Source of the DNA: Cellvibrionales bacterium UBA5860
Lineage (GTDB): Bacteria; Pseudomonadota; Gammaproteobacteria; Pseudomonadales; Porticoccaceae
Assembly: GCA_002431545.1 (NCBI GenBank)
Contig: DJFY01000020.1
Location: 1-11,545, forward strand
DNA length: 11,545 bases
Direction: 5' to 3'
Made by a program: the position numbers and the translations under genes. A model generated the notes under the pieces. It saw nothing but the letters and a program-made list of their open reading frames with translations, was not told where the DNA came from and searched no databases. How positions within the stretch are numbered: the stretch's first letter is position 1; each line of letters starts with the position of its first letter. Shown here one piece after another: positions 7,424 to 11,545 of this stretch.

Positions 7424-8317
7424 ATGCCCGCCATACCGCGCCACAAATACCAGGTCAATGCCGACAAACAAACCCAACACTATTGGCGGCGAATTACGGC
7501 AATTCTCCTGTTAAGCCTTTGTCTGAGCGGCTGCAGCCGCTGGTACTTCTTTCCCGACCGGCATATTCGCCTCACACCCGGGGAGCTGGGCCTTGATTAC
7601 CGCGATATCGCACTTACCGCCGCCGATGGCACCGCCCTGCACGCGTGGTTTTTGCCCGCGCACAAACCGGTAAAAGGCAGCATATTATTTCTTCATGGCA
7701 ATGCGGAAAATATCAGCACTCACATCCACAACATCCGCTGGCTGCCCGCCGAAGGCTATCAGGTATTGCTGCTGGATTATCGCGGCTTTGGACGATCCCA
7801 GGGTCAGCCCGGTTTCCCTGAGGTATTTCTCGATATCGCCGCGGCGATAGAGTGGCTAAAAGACTCACCCGAAACCGGGCACACCAATCTGTATATTATT
7901 GGCCAAAGCATTGGCGCCAGCCTGATGCACTACGCGATGCTGGAAAACATCTACGACGGCCGGCTATGCGCCCTGATCAGCGACGCAGCCTTCGCCCGCT
8001 ACGGCGATATCAGCCGCCACATCGCCAGGCAATCCTGGTTGACCTGGCCGGTGCAGTACCCGATCGCGTGGGCTATGAGCAACGGCCACGACCCTGTTGA
8101 TGCACTTACCCAACTCAGTAGCCTGCCAATACTATTTATTCACAGCAGGGATGACAGCATTGTGCCTTTTTCCAACCTTGGGCAACTGACACAGGCCCAC
8201 GGAGGTGCCAACCGGCAGTTAGTCACCAGAGGGCCGCATACCGCGACATTTAACAGCGTGGAAAATCGGGAAACAGCGCTTCGCTTTATGGTTGAAAACG
8301 CCTGCGCGAACCACTAA
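7424..8317 (+). CDS. Lipoprotein alpha/beta hydrolase (BEM46/ABHD13-like)
   Basis: 297 residues. A basic N-terminal stretch (ending WRR) precedes a hydrophobic segment and a lipobox LSGC with Cys37, so it should be acylated and membrane-anchored on the periplasmic side. The hydrolase fold follows: LHGNAEN (oxyanion region, 90-96), DYRGFGRS (118-125), nucleophile elbow GQSIGAS with Ser162, acid Asp244 in HSRDDSIVP, and His272 in GPHTATF. The triad is complete. The family contains esterases, thioesterases and peptidases of undetermined substrate. The residues after the lipobox Cys are Ser38 and Arg39, with no Asp at +2, so in an enterobacterial-type Lol system it would be sent to the outer membrane. 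The gene starts 23 bp after the DUF4105 gene with no terminator between, so cotranscription is likely. The start has no obvious Shine-Dalgarno and gives an unusually long n-region of about 20 residues. No later ATG precedes the lipobox. Confidence 0.9.
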   Translation: MPAIPRHKYQVNADKQTQHYWRRITAILLLSLCLSGCSRWYFFPDRHIRLTPGELGLDYRDIALTAADGTALHAWFLPAHKPVKGSILFLHGNAENISTHIHNIRWLPAEGYQVLLLDYRGFGRSQGQPGFPEVFLDIAAAIEWLKDSPETGHTNLYIIGQSIGASLMHYAMLENIYDGRLCALISDAAFARYGDISRHIARQSWLTWPVQYPIAWAMSNGHDPVDALTQLSSLPILFIHSRDDSIVPFSNLGQLTQAHGGANRQLVTRGPHTATFNSVENRETALRFMVENACANH

Positions 8318-8391
8318 CAAGAGTGAGAGGTTTGTCAGAAACAAGTCGCTTAAGCAGTGTCAGGTGCGGTCGGGTCTATTCAATTGCCACC

Positions 8392-9186
8392 CTAGGCCAG
8401 CTTCAAATCCTTATGGGCATTGCATTGTGCATCGTGAAATTTAATAACCCGGTCATTGGAAAAATCCTGACCTAGGGTCTTAATCAGACGAACCACCGAG
8501 TAGGCCCGCGATGCCTCTCCATACATTTGTGCCCAGGACTGATACGCTTCTGTCTCGCAAGCAAGGGGAGTGCGCACCCTGATGGTCTTGATACGCATAC
8601 GATAGGGCTTGGGCGTCAATCGCGCCCGATAACATTGCTGCTTACTGGACAATACCAGGTAGAGCCAATCGATGTTCAATTTCCGTAACAGCCGCCTGTT
8701 GCCAGGATCAGCAGGATCGATATATTTGCTGCCAATAATCCTGATACCCTTGGCGGTTTCATAAATCCTGAAGTCAGTACCAAGCTGAGGAAATCGACGA
8801 ATACTTTCCTCAAATTTATATACGATCTTTTCTTTCTTGCCCAATTTTCGGACGGACTTGAACATATCCCAAATACTCTCGGGATAATCGTCCAGATCCA
8901 GCACGGAATACTGACTGGTATTAAGAATTTTTGCGCCATATCGGCAGACAGTCACTACGTTTGAATCGTCGATAACCTCCGCCACGTGCTCCTTAATTCC
9001 CGCTTCGTACTCGTCCTTTGGAGCACCACTGGCAATTCTATCCTCGATCTTTTTCGCTCTGAGCAAAGCCTCCTGTTGTGCGTCTTCCTTTGAAACATTC
9101 GAGCCTACGAGAAGGTTAATTTCCTCCGATCGATCAAAAATCCTGATGCGATGCTTCGCTTCAATCCAGTATCTGAAGTATTTCAT
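8392..9186 (-). CDS. Uncharacterised conserved-looking protein, 264 aa
   Basis: I do not recognise a named family with certainty. The protein has no signal peptide or membrane segment and is rich in Lys and Arg, so it is probably cytoplasmic. The N-terminal part (1-75) has a short basic stretch and an acidic, helical segment. A central segment contains YSVLDLDDYP (93-101, an Asp-x-Asp-Asp cluster) after a beta-strand-like VTVCRYGAKIL. ETAKGIRIIGSKYIDP (143-158) follows, then NIDWLYLVLSSKQQCYRARLTPKP (171-194). The C-terminal end reads VIKFHDAQCNAHKDLKLA. The ARLTPKP block and the HD near the end resemble, from memory, an unnamed family of similar length in other bacteria. The order of an acidic pair, then a T-x-x-G strand, then a late histidine recalls archaeo-eukaryotic primase-like folds, but this is only a hint. 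The coding strand is AT-richer than its neighbours. Convergent with the hydrolase and divergent from fadH. Confidence 0.75.
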   Translation of the reverse strand: MKYFRYWIEAKHRIRIFDRSEEINLLVGSNVSKEDAQQEALLRAKKIEDRIASGAPKDEYEAGIKEHVAEVIDDSNVVTVCRYGAKILNTSQYSVLDLDDYPESIWDMFKSVRKLGKKEKIVYKFEESIRRFPQLGTDFRIYETAKGIRIIGSKYIDPADPGNRRLLRKLNIDWLYLVLSSKQQCYRARLTPKPYRMRIKTIRVRTPLACETEAYQSWAQMYGEASRAYSVVRLIKTLGQDFSNDRVIKFHDAQCNAHKDLKLA

Positions 9187-9314
9187 GGGTGTTCTTATAC
9201 AGGTCGCGGCTGCACATCCTCATAGGCTTGAGGTGTCCATTGTAACGGGTGAAGTTTCAATTCCCCCACAAATCTCTTACGCTACCGCGCCAGACAGATA
9301 TCATGACTTTTACC

Positions 9315-9319
9315 GGGAA
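9315..9319 (+). promoter_or_regulatory. Weak ribosome binding site of fadH
   Basis: GGGAA lies six bases before ATG 9326. With the FadH-like first residues (MSFTHLLEPLDLGFTT, close to the E. coli start) it decides this ATG over the open frame that runs upstream to 9146. Confidence 0.5.
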
Positions 9320-9325
9320 CGTCCT

Positions 9326-11353
9326 ATGAGTTTCACCCACCTTCTTGAGCCCCTCGACCTTGGCTTCACGACGATAAGAAACAGAATCATGATGGGCTCC
9401 ATGCACAGCCGCATGGAGCTGTTGGATCGGCCCTTTGAACGTCTGGCGGCTTTTTATGGCGAAAGGGCCAAAGGCGGCGCGGGTCTAATCGTTACCGGCG
9501 GCTACTCCCCGAACGCCACGGGCGTCATCGAAACCGGCGCGCCCATATTTAACGACGAAGCGGATATACCCGAACACCGCAAAGTCACCAGCCGGGTACA
9601 CGCCGAGGGCGGCAAAATTCTGCTGCAGGTGCTGCACACCGGGCGCAACGCGAAGATCGATCAGCCAGTGGGAGCATCGGATATACCTTCGCGTATCAAT
9701 CCCTGTAAACCACACATATTGAGCGGCCAAGAGATCGAGCAGTACATCGAGGACTATGCCCACTGCGCAGTGCTGGCGCAGCAGGCAGGCTACGACGGTG
9801 TCGAGATCATGGGCTCGGAGGGTTACCTGATCAACCAGATGCTGGTGACACGCACGAATAATAGGTCAGATGAGTGGGGTGGCAGCTACGAGAACCGTAT
9901 GCGTTTTCCAGTCGAAATCATCAAGCGCATCAAGGCTAGGGTCGGTAAGAATTTCATTATCATGTATCGCATATCCGCCATCGACCTGGTGGAAAATGGC
10001 GCCACCGGCAGCGAAATCGTACTGCTTGCACAGGCCCTCGAAAACGCCGGCACTACCCTGTTTAACACCGGTATCGGCTGGCACGAGGCACGCATTCCCA
10101 CCATCGCCTACATGGTGCCGCGCGCGGCCTGGCGTTTTGCCATTCGCAACATCACGGAAAATGTCGGCATTCCTGTGATCGCGTCAAATCGCATCAATAC
10201 GCCAGAGGTCGCGGAAGATATCATCGCCAGCGGCGACGCCCAAATGGTATCCATGGCCCGGCCCATGCTCGCCGACCCCCACTTTGCCCTCAAGGTCACC
10301 GAAGGCCGGGCCAACGAGATCAACACCTGTATCGGCTGCAATCAGGCCTGTCTGGATTTTATTTTTACCGATCGCGTCACCAGTTGCCTGGTTAATCCCA
10401 AAGCTGCTCGAGAACTGGAGTTTGAAAGCGCACCGAGCGTCACTGATACACCAAAAAAAGTCGCCGTCGTGGGTGCCGGACCGGCCGGTCTATCCGCCGC
10501 CTGCACCGCAGCCGAGCGCGGCCACGACGTCACTTTGTACGAGGCCTCAAACGAAATCGGCGGCCAACTGAACCTGGCAAAAATTATTCCGGACAAAACC
10601 GAATTTTACGAAATGATTCGCTACTTCGATTCCCAGCTCGACAAATTCGGCATCGACACCCGGCTGAACACGAAAGTCGAGCCCGACTCGCTGGCCGACC
10701 ACTACGATGCAATTATCATCGCAACCGGCATCGTGCCGAGGGTGCCGGATATCCCGGGCATTGACCATGCCTCGGTGATCACCTACCTGGACTTACTCAC
10801 AGGCAAGGCCCAAGCCGGCAAGAAAGTGGCCATACTCGGCGCTGGCGGTATCGGTTTTGACGTTGCGGTATTGCTGGCTCACGGTAAAGGCGACTGCGCA
10901 CCGAATACCGAGGAATTTCTGCGCAAGTGGGGCGTCGACACCACCATGACAGAACACGGATCACTGGCTAAAAGCGGCCCGGTCTTCCCAGCACCGGCAC
11001 ACGAGATCACCATGCTACAGCGCAAACCCAAAGCACTGGGGCGCAGCCTCGGGCTGACCAGCGGCTGGGTGTTGCGCTCCGAACTGGACGCCGCCGGCAT
11101 GACCGCCATTCCGGGCGCCACCTACCTAAAAATCGACGATGCAGGGCTACACTACAGTATCGATGGCGAAGAAAAACTGCTCGCGGTCGACACCATCGTG
11201 CTTTGCACCGGCCAGGAGCCAAACAGCGAACTGGCGGCCACAATGCAGGCCGCACAAATCAACTGCCAGGTTATTGGCGGTGCTGCCGAGGCAAAAGAAC
11301 TGGATGCCCTGGCAGCGATCAGTCAAGGTATGGAGGCCGCTTTGTCAATTTAG
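9326..11353 (+). CDS. fadH: 2,4-dienoyl-CoA reductase (NADPH)
   Basis: 675 residues, against 672 in E. coli, and colinear with it from the first residues. The enzyme reduces 2,4-dienoyl-CoA with NADPH through FAD, a 4Fe-4S cluster and FMN, letting beta-oxidation pass unsaturated fatty acids. Seen: an N-terminal TIM barrel (Old Yellow Enzyme type) with Tyr167 in GSEGYL and His253 in GIGWHEAR, equivalent to E. coli Tyr166/His252; the cluster cysteines 335, 338, 342 and 354 (CIGCNQAC, then SCLVNP); the FAD loop VGAGPAG (382-388); and the NADPH loop LGAGGIG (504-510). All key residues are present. The next genes on both sides lie on the opposite strand, so it is probably transcribed alone from 9187-9325, where I find no clear promoter or FadR/PsrA-type palindrome. 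Its role fits the acyl-CoA metabolism at the start of the window. Confidence 0.96.
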   Translation: MSFTHLLEPLDLGFTTIRNRIMMGSMHSRMELLDRPFERLAAFYGERAKGGAGLIVTGGYSPNATGVIETGAPIFNDEADIPEHRKVTSRVHAEGGKILLQVLHTGRNAKIDQPVGASDIPSRINPCKPHILSGQEIEQYIEDYAHCAVLAQQAGYDGVEIMGSEGYLINQMLVTRTNNRSDEWGGSYENRMRFPVEIIKRIKARVGKNFIIMYRISAIDLVENGATGSEIVLLAQALENAGTTLFNTGIGWHEARIPTIAYMVPRAAWRFAIRNITENVGIPVIASNRINTPEVAEDIIASGDAQMVSMARPMLADPHFALKVTEGRANEINTCIGCNQACLDFIFTDRVTSCLVNPKAARELEFESAPSVTDTPKKVAVVGAGPAGLSAACTAAERGHDVTLYEASNEIGGQLNLAKIIPDKTEFYEMIRYFDSQLDKFGIDTRLNTKVEPDSLADHYDAIIIATGIVPRVPDIPGIDHASVITYLDLLTGKAQAGKKVAILGAGGIGFDVAVLLAHGKGDCAPNTEEFLRKWGVDTTMTEHGSLAKSGPVFPAPAHEITMLQRKPKALGRSLGLTSGWVLRSELDAAGMTAIPGATYLKIDDAGLHYSIDGEEKLLAVDTIVLCTGQEPNSELAATMQAAQINCQVIGGAAEAKELDALAAISQGMEAALSI

Positions 11354-11377
11354 CGTCCCCTAAACTGGCGACGACTT

Positions 11378-11415
11378 GCCCCAACGAAACCTTTAGCCCC
11401 AACGAAACCTTTAGC
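11378..11415. repeat. 18-bp tandem direct repeat, two copies
   Basis: GCCCCAACGAAACCTTTA occurs at 11378-11395 and again, identically, at 11396-11413, with GC of a third copy after it. It lies in the 99-bp space between the convergent fadH and the partial membrane protease gene. CTGGCG (11365-11370) and CGCCAG (11415-11420) flank the repeats as a 6-bp inverted pair. Confidence 0.85.
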
Positions 11416-11452
11416 GCCAGCAGGGCCCGGCAAACTATGTGTTAATAGTTCA

Positions 11453-11545
11453 TTACATCGCGGGTGGGTATTCCCCCAGATACAAGCCGACCGCGAGGTA
11501 GGCCACCAGATTGTTAAGCACATGGATGGCGATCGCAGGATAAAC
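11453..11545 (-). CDS. Probable CPBP-family intramembrane protease, C-terminal fragment
   Basis: This is the last 30 codons of a minus-strand gene whose body lies beyond the right edge; the stop is TAA at 11455-11453. The residues run VYPAIAIHVLNNLVAYLAVGLYL and then GEYPPAM. A hydrophobic helix holding His followed three residues later by Asn-Asn matches the last conserved motif (H-x-x-x-N) of CPBP (CAAX protease/bacteriocin-processing) membrane proteins, where these residues form part of the metal site. CPBP proteins cleave or regulate membrane substrates, sometimes prenylated or bacteriocin-like; no substrate can be inferred here. The gene is convergent with fadH. The call rests on a short stretch and could be another polytopic membrane protein. 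Confidence 0.6.
   Translation of the reverse strand, partial: VYPAIAIHVLNNLVAYLAVGLYLGEYPPAM

Noticed and set aside
9146..9325. N-terminal extension of FadH by 60 codons
   Set aside because: The open frame overlaps the start of the minus-strand gene, has no RBS, and does not resemble FadH; homology with E. coli FadH begins at ATG 9326.
11378..11415. Tandem repeat as a CRISPR or integration site
   Set aside because: Only two adjacent copies without spacers, no cas or integrase genes in the window.
11433..11450. AACTAT/ATAGTT inverted repeat as a terminator of fadH or the protease gene
   Set aside because: It is AT-rich, only 6 bp long and lacks a T tract.

Overview
The window looks like chromosomal DNA of a Gram-negative, probably marine-type gammaproteobacterium. 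This is an inference from the outer-membrane-type gene products, the E. coli-like FadH, and the DUF3015 and DUF4105 families. Base composition is moderately GC-rich: about 59% in three hand-counted 60-base lines. One gene (8392-9186) is clearly poorer in GC, at about 42% in three lines. I see no mobile element, tRNA, rRNA or CRISPR array.

Layout. (1) 1-3012, + strand: the 3' part of a biotin-dependent acyl-CoA carboxylase alpha subunit, followed 43 bp later by an acyl-CoA dehydrogenase. This is the end of a catabolic operon for branched-chain or isoprenoid acyl-CoA (leucine or terpenoid type). (2) 3152-4624, - strand: a complete two-HKD cardiolipin synthase, convergent with the dehydrogenase. 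(3) 4788-8317, + strand: three envelope genes. They are a small secreted DUF3015 protein with its own strong terminator, a 647-residue DUF4105 protein with a Cys/His active site and a probable C-terminal outer-membrane beta-barrel, and a lipoprotein alpha/beta hydrolase 23 bp after it. (4) 8392-9186, - strand: an unrecognised 264-residue protein in AT-richer DNA. (5) 9326-11353, + strand: complete 2,4-dienoyl-CoA reductase FadH. (6) 11453-11545, - strand: the C-terminal 30 residues of a probable CPBP-family membrane protease, convergent with fadH.

Function. The first operon and FadH both feed acyl-CoA degradation: FadH handles double bonds during beta-oxidation of unsaturated fatty acids, and the carboxylase/dehydrogenase pair handles methyl-branched acyl-CoA. 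The central block concerns the envelope: cardiolipin synthesis in the inner membrane beside a periplasmic/outer-membrane trio. That trio (DUF3015, an Lnb-like DUF4105 domain joined to a barrel, and a lipoprotein hydrolase) is the best candidate here for an undescribed system. It could act on lipoprotein acyl chains or other envelope acyl or peptide bonds, but this is inferred from motifs and order only.

No gene-free stretch exceeds 300 bases. The longest are 4625-4787 (a palindrome, candidate promoters and an RBS) and 5280-5456 (a terminator and an AT-rich pre-start segment).
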